Source: Clostridia bacterium
GTDB lineage: Bacteria > Bacillota_A > Clostridia > Oscillospirales > CAG-272
Reading direction: 5' to 3'
Length of the DNA: 16,474 nt
NCBI GenBank assembly: GCA_017453335.1
Contig: JAFTKI010000052.1
Coordinates: 1-16,474, forward strand
The notes beneath the pieces were generated by a model. That model was not told the origin of the DNA and made no database searches. It saw only the letters and a program-made list of their open reading frames with translations. Position numbers and translations under genes: made by a program. This document shows, piece by piece, positions 1 through 5,688 of the stretch. How positions within the stretch are numbered: the stretch's first letter is position 1; every line of letters begins with the position of its first letter.

Positions 1-150
1 ATAGTTGCCACATCTGTGGCAGTGGGGCAACTTCCGCAAGTGGCGGATCATTCGACGAGCCTATAGGCTCAGCGTGTGAAATGCCCCAAGGGGGCTTGTG
101 CAAGCCACCGGCACGGCTGATGGTCATGACTTGTGATGAGATGAGGTCTT
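1..150 (+). ncRNA. Structured RNA candidate, HEARO/omega-RNA-like core, 5' end cut by the window
   Basis: The stretch holds no plausible gene but many short stems in series: GTTGCC (4-9) with GGCAAC (26-31) enclosing GCCAC/GTGGC; TCCGC (33-37) with GCGGA (43-47); GAGCC-TATA-GGCTC (57-70); GCCCC-AAG-GGGGC (83-95), which competes with GCTTG-TG-CAAGC (94-105); and the palindrome GTCATGAC (123-130). The order of stems and the unpaired purine-rich joiners (for example AGCGTGTGAAAT at 71-82) remind me of HEARO RNA, the omega RNA of IscB-family nucleases. This is recall of a family, not an alignment. The strand is set by that resemblance. In known loci the RNA sits just upstream of iscB; here the next gene is a MarR regulator, so it would be an orphan copy. 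The 5' guide part, if any, lies before base 1. Alternatives are another structured RNA or the end of a different mobile element. Confidence 0.45.
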
Positions 151-181
151 TTGGTCAAAACAGAGGTTTTTTCAAAATCGG

Positions 182-210
182 TTGACAAAAGGCCGCATCC
201 GTGTTATAAT
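182..210 (+). promoter_or_regulatory. Sigma-A promoter of the MarR regulator cluster
   Basis: A perfect TTGACA -35 (182-187) and TATAAT -10 (205-210) are separated by 17 bp, and the -10 is extended by TG at 202-203. Transcription should start near 217, about 40 bases before the marR start codon. It is the only strong promoter seen for the regulator and the genes behind it as far as the aconitase X pair. Confidence 0.85.
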
Positions 211-222
211 GAATTGACAACT

Positions 223-238
223 TGTTGAAGTTTCAACA
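223..238. promoter_or_regulatory. Palindromic operator, probable MarR autoregulation site
   Basis: TGTTGAA-gt-TTCAACA is a perfect 7-bp-arm palindrome placed just downstream of the -10 box, over the likely transcription start and between promoter and ribosome binding site. MarR-family dimers typically bind such short AT-rich dyads in their own promoter. Assignment to the neighbouring regulator is by position. Confidence 0.6.
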
Positions 239-255
239 GGCGAGGAGGGAGATCA

Positions 256-699
256 ATGAAGGAACGGTTTGAGACCTTTACGGTTCTGATCAACAAGATC
301 AGCCGCAATATCAGAAAGATCAAGAATCAGGAAATGGCAGAATACGGCTTGCGCAGTGTGCATATATCCTGCTTGCACTATCTGACCGTGGCAAGTTCCC
401 TGACCGCAACCGAGCTGTGTGAACGCTGTGAAGAAGACAAAGCAACCATCTCCCGCGCGCTGGACTATTTGGAAAAAAACGGCTATCTGACCTGTGAAGC
501 TACATCCGCAAAGCGATATAAAAGTCCGCTGGTGCTGACGGAAAAGGGGAGAGCGGTTGGGGAAGAGATCACCGATAAGATCAATCGCGTTCTGGATCAG
601 GTTGGCGTGGGAATGTCGGAGGAAGACCGCATTGCCTTTTATAAAAGTCTGATGATCATCAGCAACAATCTGGAAGAGATCAGCAAAAATACGAAATAA
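256..699 (+). CDS. MarR-family winged-helix transcriptional regulator
   Basis: This 147-residue protein has the length and layout of MarR regulators: an N-terminal dimerisation helix (about 1-30), a winged helix-turn-helix (about 48-105) whose recognition part is ELCERCEEDKATISRALDYL followed by EKNGYL, a basic wing (AKRYKSPLVLTEKG) and C-terminal dimerisation helices. MarR dimers usually repress, and release DNA when a small ligand such as a phenolic acid or a pathway metabolite binds. The start at 256 follows a strong GGAGGG site (244-249). The gene lies directly behind a palindrome in its own promoter and 6 bases before the flavoenzyme gene, so it probably controls itself and the metabolic cluster downstream. 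The ligand cannot be read from sequence; the substrate of the neighbouring enzymes is the best candidate. Family assignment is firm, targets are inferred. Confidence 0.9.
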   Translation: MKERFETFTVLINKISRNIRKIKNQEMAEYGLRSVHISCLHYLTVASSLTATELCERCEEDKATISRALDYLEKNGYLTCEATSAKRYKSPLVLTEKGRAVGEEITDKINRVLDQVGVGMSEEDRIAFYKSLMIISNNLEEISKNTK

Positions 700-705
700 A
701 TCTGT

Positions 706-2799
706 ATGGGAAAGGATTTACTTACGGCTATGAACACAGTAAACGAGAAATACGAGGCGTTATTCACGCCTTGGAAGATCGGAAACGTTGAGATCAAGAA
801 CCGCATTGTGATGTGTCCGATGGGAGGAACGTCGCTGTTTGGTTGGTTCGAGCTTACGGGCTGTCATTTTGACAAGGAAGCAGCAAAGCTTTTTCTTGAA
901 AGAGCAAACAACAACGTTGGCTTGATCATCCCCGGAATCGCACCTCTGCGCGATACCTTTTGGGGCAAATGGCTCTGGCAAAACGAAAAGATGTTCAAGG
1001 ATCTCAAGGAGTTTATGGACGAGATCCATAAGACAGGCGCAAAGCTGTTTATTCAGCTAACGGCAGGTATGGGACGCTCCTGGGCGATCACCGAGCTGGT
1101 AGCCCCCTTGCACAAAAACAAATTTACCCGTACTCTGATCAAGCCGATCATTGATACATCCCACGAATTGGCAAGTCCCAGCCCGCAAAAATCGCGCTGG
1201 GCACACGACATCGAATGTCCCGAAATGACCAAGGAGCAGATCCATGAGATCATCGAGGCATTTGCCAAGACCGCAAAGCTGTGCCGCGATGCGGGCGTTG
1301 ACGGTGTAGAGGTTCACGCCGTACACGAGGGCTATCTGCTTGATCAGTTTGCAATCGAGTTTTTCAATAAGCGTACCGATGAATACGGCGGAAGCTTTGA
1401 AAACCGCTACCGCTTTGCCGCCGAGGTGGTCAAGGCGATCAAGGAGGCTTGCGGAGAGGATTATCCCGTATCGCTTCGTTACTCTGTAGAATCCAAAATG
1501 AAGGGCTTTTGCGAGGGCGCAATGCCGGGTGAGGTCTATACCGAGGTCGGACGCTGTATGGAGGAATCCGAAAGAGCCGCGAAATACCTTCAGGATGCGG
1601 GTTACGATATGCTCAACGCCGATAACGGTACTTATGACTCCTGGTATTGGGCGCATCCGCCGATGTATATGCCCGAAAACTGTAACCTTGACGATGTGGC
1701 ACACATTAAGAAATTCGTAGATATTCCCGTGGTTTGCGCGGGAAGAATGGATGCCGAGGTCGGAGCCAAAGCAGTTGCAGACGGCAGAATCGATGCCGTC
1801 GGCGTTGCCCGTCAGTTCCTTGTTGATCCCGAATGGATCACAAAACTGATTGAAGACAGACTTGAAGATATCAAGCCCTGTATCTGCTGCCACAGCGGCT
1901 GCTTCAATTTCTCATCCTCCAAGGGACACGCAAACACCCAAGATCTTACCGATACGATGGGACTTGCCCGCTGTGCGCTCAATCCCGAAACAATGCAGTC
2001 GAAAAAATACCACATTGAGCCTGCCAAGAAGGCAAAGAAGATCGCTGTTATCGGCGGCGGTATCGGCGGCATGGAAGCCGCTATCGTTTGCGCAAAGCGC
2101 GGACACAGCGTAACCCTTTATGAAAAGAGTAATAAGCTGGGTGGCGTCTTCATCGCGGCGGCAGCTCCTTCCTTCAAGGAAAAGGACAGAGCATTGATCG
2201 CGTGGTATATCCGCGAGCTGTCCAAATATCCCATTGACATCAGAATGAATACCGAGATCAAGGATGTAAAAGCTCTTGATGCCGACGAGATCAGTGTGGC
2301 AACGGGTGCCGTGGCAAAGAAGATTCCCGTTAAGGGGGCTGAATCTGCGGTTGAAGCTGTGGACTATCTGCTGGGGAACAAGACCGTTGGTGAGAATGTT
2401 GTGGTGATCGGCGGCGGACTTACGGGCTGTGAGATTGCATACGACCTCTATCTGAACGGTAAAAAGCCCGTGATCGTAGAAATGCAGGACGATCTTATTA
2501 CGACCAAGGGCATCTGCCTTGCAAATACAAGCTATCTGCGCGATTTCTTCAAAACAAATCAGGTTCCCGTTCATCTGGAAACCTCACTGTGCGAGATCGC
2601 GGACGGCAAGGTGACCTTGAAGGATAAAGAAGGAAAGACCTTTGACGTTGCAACCGACTCGGTGATCCTGTCGGTTGGCTACAATCCCGCGCCCGTTGTT
2701 GCCAAGGGGAGACACGTTCATGTGATCGGAGACGCCTCCAAGGTTGGCAATCTCAGAACCGTTATCTGGGGGGCTTGGGACGTAGCAATGAAGCTCTGA
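706..2799 (+). CDS. Old Yellow Enzyme-type NAD(P)H:flavin oxidoreductase with Fe-S motif (2,4-dienoyl-CoA reductase/BaiCD/BaiH-like)
   Basis: The 697-residue protein is a two-module flavoenzyme of the FadH/BaiCD/BaiH/trimethylamine dehydrogenase type. An FMN-binding TIM barrel fills about 17-380, with the family motifs HAVHEGYLLDQF (204-215) and NKRTDEYGGSFENRYRF (221-237). A cluster motif C392-x2-C395-x3-C399 and a later C423 before ALNP follow. The C-terminal part has dinucleotide folds at about 446 (VIGGGIGGMEAA) and 566 (VVIGGGLTGCEIA) for FAD and NAD(P)H. Relatives reduce activated C=C bonds of enoates or dienoyl-CoA, passing electrons from NAD(P)H via FAD and 4Fe-4S to FMN. The fourth cysteine lies 23 residues after the third, against about 11 in FadH, so there is a local insertion. 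The protein looks cytosolic. ATG 706 lacks a clear ribosome site and may be coupled to marR; ATG 730, behind GGAAAGG, is an alternative. The substrate is unknown; bile-acid or aromatic substrates cannot be excluded. Confidence 0.88.
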   Translation: MGKDLLTAMNTVNEKYEALFTPWKIGNVEIKNRIVMCPMGGTSLFGWFELTGCHFDKEAAKLFLERANNNVGLIIPGIAPLRDTFWGKWLWQNEKMFKDLKEFMDEIHKTGAKLFIQLTAGMGRSWAITELVAPLHKNKFTRTLIKPIIDTSHELASPSPQKSRWAHDIECPEMTKEQIHEIIEAFAKTAKLCRDAGVDGVEVHAVHEGYLLDQFAIEFFNKRTDEYGGSFENRYRFAAEVVKAIKEACGEDYPVSLRYSVESKMKGFCEGAMPGEVYTEVGRCMEESERAAKYLQDAGYDMLNADNGTYDSWYWAHPPMYMPENCNLDDVAHIKKFVDIPVVCAGRMDAEVGAKAVADGRIDAVGVARQFLVDPEWITKLIEDRLEDIKPCICCHSGCFNFSSSKGHANTQDLTDTMGLARCALNPETMQSKKYHIEPAKKAKKIAVIGGGIGGMEAAIVCAKRGHSVTLYEKSNKLGGVFIAAAAPSFKEKDRALIAWYIRELSKYPIDIRMNTEIKDVKALDADEISVATGAVAKKIPVKGAESAVEAVDYLLGNKTVGENVVVIGGGLTGCEIAYDLYLNGKKPVIVEMQDDLITTKGICLANTSYLRDFFKTNQVPVHLETSLCEIADGKVTLKDKEGKTFDVATDSVILSVGYNPAPVVAKGRHVHVIGDASKVGNLRTVIWGAWDVAMKL

Positions 2800-2811
2800 T
2801 AGCTTCATTGC
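2785..2811. repeat. Perfect 11-bp hairpin across the flavoenzyme stop codon
   Basis: GCAATGAAGCT (2785-2795) pairs perfectly with AGCTTCATTGC (2801-2811) around a 5-base loop that contains the stop codon TGA (2797-2799). No T tract follows, so it is not a classical terminator. It may protect the 3' end of the upstream coding segment or be the left boundary of the repeat array that follows. Confidence 0.75.
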
Positions 2812-2888
2812 AGTGATATTCGTGCTTCGCACGAGTGATATTTGCCCTTTGGACAAGTGATATTGCGCTTCGCGCAGTGATAATGAAG
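2812..2888. repeat. AGTGATATT direct-repeat array with palindromic spacers
   Basis: AGTGATATT occurs at 2812, 2834 and 2856 and as AGTGATAAT at 2876 (periods 22, 22, 20). The spacers between are each a small hairpin with a different sequence: CGTGCTTCGCACG, TGCCCTTTGGACA and GCGCTTCGCGC. The outer ends CTTCATT (2803-2809) and AATGAAG (2882-2888) are complementary, so the block could fold as a multi-branched structure. It lies between the flavoenzyme and aconitase X genes, inside what looks like one transcript. Confidence 0.75.
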
Positions 2889-2915
2889 ATTTTCTTCGCA
2901 CAAGCGAAGAAAATC
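2888..2915. repeat. Perfect 12-bp hairpin upstream of the aconitase X genes
   Basis: GATTTTCTTCGC (2888-2899) and GCGAAGAAAATC (2904-2915) form a perfect stem around a 4-base loop. It is followed by an A-rich run and then the aconitase X ribosome site at 2931, with no T tract. It may act as an RNA processing or stability element that sets different expression for the genes on either side. Confidence 0.65.
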
Positions 2916-2945
2916 AAAAATTGAATATAAGAAAGGTGCTAAAAT

Positions 2946-4223
2946 ATGATACTTACGAAAGAACAGCAAGCGATTCTTGACGGCGAGAAGGGCGAAACGC
3001 TTGCCAAGGTCATGAAAACGCTGGTTATGTACGGTGATGCGTTCGAGGCGGAAAAGCTCGTGCCGATCACCTCAAAATACAATCACCTTGTAACCTCCTT
3101 TGGACTCAAGGTAATGTCGCCTGTTTACGATCTGATGCAACAGCTTCTTGATGCGGGCGTATCGTCCGAGCAGAAGTTCTCGGTCGATCCCCGTCCTCTT
3201 GATAAGAACGTTCCCGCAAACTTCTTGCAGAATCTTGTATTCAACAAATTTATGTATACGAAACAGGACTTCTACGAAGAACAGCTCGGCAAGCTCGGAC
3301 TTATGGATAAGAATGCCTTTTCCTGTACCTGCTATATGGATGAGGTCGGTAACAAGCCCCAAAAGGGTGACGTGCTGTCTTGGGCAGAGTCAAGCGCGGT
3401 CGTTTACGCAAACTCGGTGCTTGGTGCCAGATGCAACCGCAACTCGGGCATCATCGATATTATGGGCTCGATCGTGGGCTACGTTCCTTACTTTGGTCTT
3501 CTGACCGATGAAGGCAGAAAAGCCACCTGGGTAGTCAAGGTTCAGACCACCAAGAAGCCCGAGGCACAGCTCCTCGGCTCTGCCATCGGTATGAAGGTGA
3601 TGGAGGATGTTCCTTACGTTGTGGGACTTGATCAATGGATCGGAACCGAATTGAACGATGCGGCTTGTGCTTACTTAAAGGATTTTGGTGCGGCAACCGC
3701 CTCCAACGGCGCTGTCGGTCTTTACCATATCGCAAACCTCACACCCGAAGCGGCAGAGCTTGGAGAGAGCCTTATTGTTGAAGGTGCTAAAGAGTATGTG
3801 ATCGACGATGCCGAGCTTGAAAGAGTGAAGAACAACTATCCCGTGATCTGGAAAAATCCCGATGCGGCTCCCAAGCTTTGCTTTGTCGGATGTCCTCACC
3901 TTTCTCTTGAACAGCTCAAGGATTGGACGCTCAAGCTTGAAGGAGAGCTTCAAAAGAACGGCAAAAAGAAGGTTACCGTTAAGACTGTATTTACTGCGGC
4001 ACCCGCCGTGCTTGAAGCATTTGAAAAGACCGAATATGCGGCAAGACTCAAGGCAACAGGCGTTATTACCTCGTATATTTGCCCGTTGATGTACATGAAC
4101 AATCCGCTTTGCAAGAAGATGCCCGTGATCACGTCCTCCAACAAGCTCCGCACCTACACCAGCGCAAGATATTATACCGATGCGGAAATTCTCAATACCA
4201 TTACGGGAGGTAAAAACCAATGA
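2946..4223 (+). CDS. Aconitase X catalytic (large) subunit, DUF521 family dehydratase
   Basis: The 425-residue protein matches the DUF521/AcnX catalytic domain over its full length. Visible family blocks are SSAVVYANSVLGARCNRNSG (149-168), FVGCPHLSLEQL (about 313-324) and the C-terminal SSNKLRTY. C127, C129, C163 and C316 are candidates for Fe-S ligands. Characterised AcnX enzymes dehydrate cis-3-hydroxy-L-proline (bacteria) or mevalonate 5-phosphate (archaea), each with a small swivel subunit, fused or separate. The small subunit gene overlaps by 4 bases here, so the two are translationally coupled and form one enzyme. The position usually Thr in the ANSVxGARTN motif I remember is Cys163 here. 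The start follows GAAAGGTG (2931-2938). The context lacks proline racemase, pyrroline-carboxylate reductase or mevalonate genes, so neither known substrate is supported. Family is firm, substrate open. Confidence 0.88.
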   Translation: MILTKEQQAILDGEKGETLAKVMKTLVMYGDAFEAEKLVPITSKYNHLVTSFGLKVMSPVYDLMQQLLDAGVSSEQKFSVDPRPLDKNVPANFLQNLVFNKFMYTKQDFYEEQLGKLGLMDKNAFSCTCYMDEVGNKPQKGDVLSWAESSAVVYANSVLGARCNRNSGIIDIMGSIVGYVPYFGLLTDEGRKATWVVKVQTTKKPEAQLLGSAIGMKVMEDVPYVVGLDQWIGTELNDAACAYLKDFGAATASNGAVGLYHIANLTPEAAELGESLIVEGAKEYVIDDAELERVKNNYPVIWKNPDAAPKLCFVGCPHLSLEQLKDWTLKLEGELQKNGKKKVTVKTVFTAAPAVLEAFEKTEYAARLKATGVITSYICPLMYMNNPLCKKMPVITSSNKLRTYTSARYYTDAEILNTITGGKNQ

Positions 4224-4663
4224 AAAAGTTTCAGGGAAGAGTTGTTACTCCCGGTGAAGTAACTGCTGAAGCGGTTGTAACAAAGGAAGGCTTCAACACG
4301 CTTGCTTCGCTTCAGATGGCGTTACAGTTTGGCGATAAGGAAGTAAAATGCGGAGATCAGAGCAACAGAGAGCTTTACGGAAAGCCTCTGCTTGGCAAAG
4401 CACTTTGCCTGCCGCAGACCATTGGCTCGACTACAGGCGGTCTTGTTCTGTATTGCGCTTGCGCTATGCAAAAGAACCCCGCATGTATGCTGTTTGCCAA
4501 TCACATCGACTCTCTTGCGGCGGCAGGCGCCGTGCTTGCCGATGTTTGGGTGGACGGTGTGACCATGCCCGTGGTCGATTCTCTCGGTGATGAATTTCTC
4601 AATTACGTTAAGGACGGAATGAAGATCACCGTGAAAGAAAACGGTGTTGTTGAAGTAGAATAA
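4220..4663 (+). CDS. Aconitase X swivel (small) subunit, DUF126 family
   Basis: This 147-residue protein is the DUF126 swivel domain that closes over the aconitase X active site. The start overlaps the stop of the large-subunit gene (ATGA at 4220-4223) behind GGGAGG, typical of subunits made in fixed ratio. Family marks are the N-terminal GRVVTPGEVTAEAVV, the loop GSTTGG (69-74), which corresponds to the conserved glycine/serine substrate loop, and the stretch PACMLFANHIDSLAAAGAVLADV before a short C-terminal beta segment. Its length is normal for the stand-alone subunit. Many relatives have a Ser-rich GSSxGS-type loop; GSTTGG is a variant that could bear on substrate choice (inference). The last codons and the stop lie in a 22-bp sequence that is tandemly duplicated, but the reading frame is intact. 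Confidence 0.88.
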   Translation: MKKFQGRVVTPGEVTAEAVVTKEGFNTLASLQMALQFGDKEVKCGDQSNRELYGKPLLGKALCLPQTIGSTTGGLVLYCACAMQKNPACMLFANHIDSLAAAGAVLADVWVDGVTMPVVDSLGDEFLNYVKDGMKITVKENGVVEVE

Positions 4664-4692
4664 TTGGATAGTTGAAGTAGAATAATTGGATA
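4649..4692. repeat. 22-bp perfect tandem duplication at the end of the DUF126 gene
   Basis: Bases 4649-4670 and 4671-4692 are identical. The first copy holds the last codons and stop (4661-4663); the second copy repeats them outside the gene, so the duplication does not change the protein. Replication slippage is the simplest origin. Confidence 0.9.
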
Positions 4693-4744
4693 GGGGACTT
4701 CCATTTCGTAAAAGTTTGTGCTATAATACGAAAGGGGAGTCCCC
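4693..4744 (+). promoter_or_regulatory. Internal promoter inside a 52-bp inverted repeat
   Basis: TATAAT (4722-4727) is an extended -10 (TGC before it), with TTCCAT (4699-4704) as a weak -35 at 17 bp. The promoter sits within an inverted repeat: arms 4693-4710 and 4727-4744 match at 16 of 18 positions around a 16-base loop, for example GGGGACT with AGTCCCC and TTTCGTA with TACGAAA. It should drive the isomerase gene apart from the marR promoter. The dyad could be an operator, or a hairpin ending read-through from upstream. Confidence 0.65.
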
Positions 4745-4772
4745 GAAATACATCAAAAGGGAAGTGTTTGTT

Positions 4773-5525
4773 ATGAACTACGGATTACAGCTTTACAGCG
4801 TTCGTGATTCTGCAAAGGAAAATTACGAAGATACTCTGCGTCAGGTCGCAGAAATGGGTTATAAGATGGTGGAGCCGGCGGGCTTTTTTGACAATTCCGC
4901 AAAGGATGTTGCCGCTATGCTCAAAAATTACGATTTGACCGTATGCTCCACGCATACAGGTGTAGATGCACTCAAGCAGGATTTTGCGGGAACGGTTGCA
5001 TATCATCACGAGATCGGTTGCAGCGACCTAATCATTCCCGGTGTTCCGCTGAAGACCAAAGAAAACGTATACAGCTTTGTGGATTGGGCAAACAAAAACC
5101 AGACCTTGCTTGCCAAAGAGGGGATTCGTCTCCATTTTCACAACCATTGGAAGGAATTTGTTCCCAATCTTGATGGGATCATCATGCAGGATGTGCTTGC
5201 CAAGGAGACCGATATTCTGTTTGAAATCGACACCTTCTGGGCATACAACGCAGGAAAGAACCCGATTGACATTTTGGAGCAATACAAGGATCGTATCCAC
5301 TTTATCCATCTTAAGGACGGTTTCCCGCAGGATCATTCCAATCCCGAAAGTAAGGCAATCGGAAAATCGCTCGGAAGCGGCTCTGCACCCATCGCCCAAG
5401 TACGCCAAAAGGCTATCGAGCTGGGCTGCACGATGGTTGTGGAGAGCGAAGGACTGGACCCTACCGGCTTGGAAGAGGTCAAGCGTTGTATCGAACATTT
5501 GAAGATGCTTGATGCTAAGGACTAA
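4773..5525 (+). CDS. Sugar phosphate isomerase/epimerase-like TIM-barrel protein (AP endonuclease 2 superfamily)
   Basis: The 250-residue protein belongs to the xylose isomerase-like TIM-barrel group (IolE/YcjR/tagatose 3-epimerase relatives). The opening MNYGLQLYSVRDSAKENYEDTLRQVAEMGY is characteristic. Likely catalytic or metal positions are in FHNHWKEF, EIDTFWAYNAG, HFIHLKDG and VESEG, which correspond to the divalent-metal site of such isomerases and dehydratases. The start at 4773 is chosen because AAGGGAAG lies just before it and the family N-terminus begins there; a longer frame back to 4686 would cross the promoter. It has its own promoter but follows the aconitase X pair in the same direction, which suggests a role in the same pathway, perhaps isomerising or epimerising a hydroxy- or keto-acid or sugar intermediate. 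The substrate cannot be deduced. The gene ends before two strong hairpin terminators. Confidence 0.85.
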   Translation: MNYGLQLYSVRDSAKENYEDTLRQVAEMGYKMVEPAGFFDNSAKDVAAMLKNYDLTVCSTHTGVDALKQDFAGTVAYHHEIGCSDLIIPGVPLKTKENVYSFVDWANKNQTLLAKEGIRLHFHNHWKEFVPNLDGIIMQDVLAKETDILFEIDTFWAYNAGKNPIDILEQYKDRIHFIHLKDGFPQDHSNPESKAIGKSLGSGSAPIAQVRQKAIELGCTMVVESEGLDPTGLEEVKRCIEHLKMLDAKD

Positions 5526-5546
5526 AAATGACTTAATCAGAAACAC

Positions 5547-5589
5547 AAAAAAGACCTGCCCTTAGAGCGTCACTCTAAAGGACAGTTTT
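5547..5589. terminator. Bidirectional terminator-like hairpin
   Basis: CTGCCCTTAGAG (5556-5567) pairs imperfectly with CTCTAAAGGACAG (5573-5585) around a 5-base loop, preceded by AAAAAA and followed by TTTT, so it can end transcription in both directions. Its outer sequences recur in inverted orientation at 6615-6659. Confidence 0.6.
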
Positions 5590-5593
5590 CAGA

Positions 5594-5629
5594 AATACGG
5601 CATATCTCGAAAGAGGTATGCCGTATTTT
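5594..5629 (+). terminator. Strong hairpin terminator after the isomerase gene
   Basis: A 15-bp stem with one T-G wobble (5594-5608 with 5613-5627) closes on a GAAA tetraloop and runs into TTTT. It marks the end of the metabolic cluster. Confidence 0.8.
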
Positions 5630-5653
5630 GCGTTTGTGGCTACAAATGCAGTG

Positions 5654-5674
5654 CTTGTCAGGAAAATTGACAAG
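5654..5674. repeat. Short inverted repeat in the gap before the DUF559 element
   Basis: CTTGTCA (5654-5660) and TGACAAG (5668-5674) form a 7-bp stem with a 7-base loop. No T tract follows and no role is apparent. Confidence 0.45.
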
Positions 5675-5688
5675 GCATAGATGAACGT

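Noticed and set aside
1..150. Group II intron or tmRNA/RNase P fragment
   Set aside because: I could not find the domain V hairpin of group II introns, a tRNA-like TPsiC arm, or recognisable RNase P conserved blocks; the hairpin series fitted the omega-RNA idea better, though weakly.
1057..1893. Leftward open frame of 278 codons in the flavoenzyme gene
   Set aside because: Antisense to the conserved FMN barrel; no start signal and no homology pattern.
2812..2884. CRISPR array
   Set aside because: Direct repeats are only 9 bases, there are four at most, and the 11-13-base spacers are palindromic; no cas genes are near.
4686..4772. N-terminal extension of the isomerase from an upstream in-frame ATG
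   Set aside because: The extension would be read across the -10 box and dyad, lacks a ribosome site, and the family N-terminus starts at the ATG at 4773.
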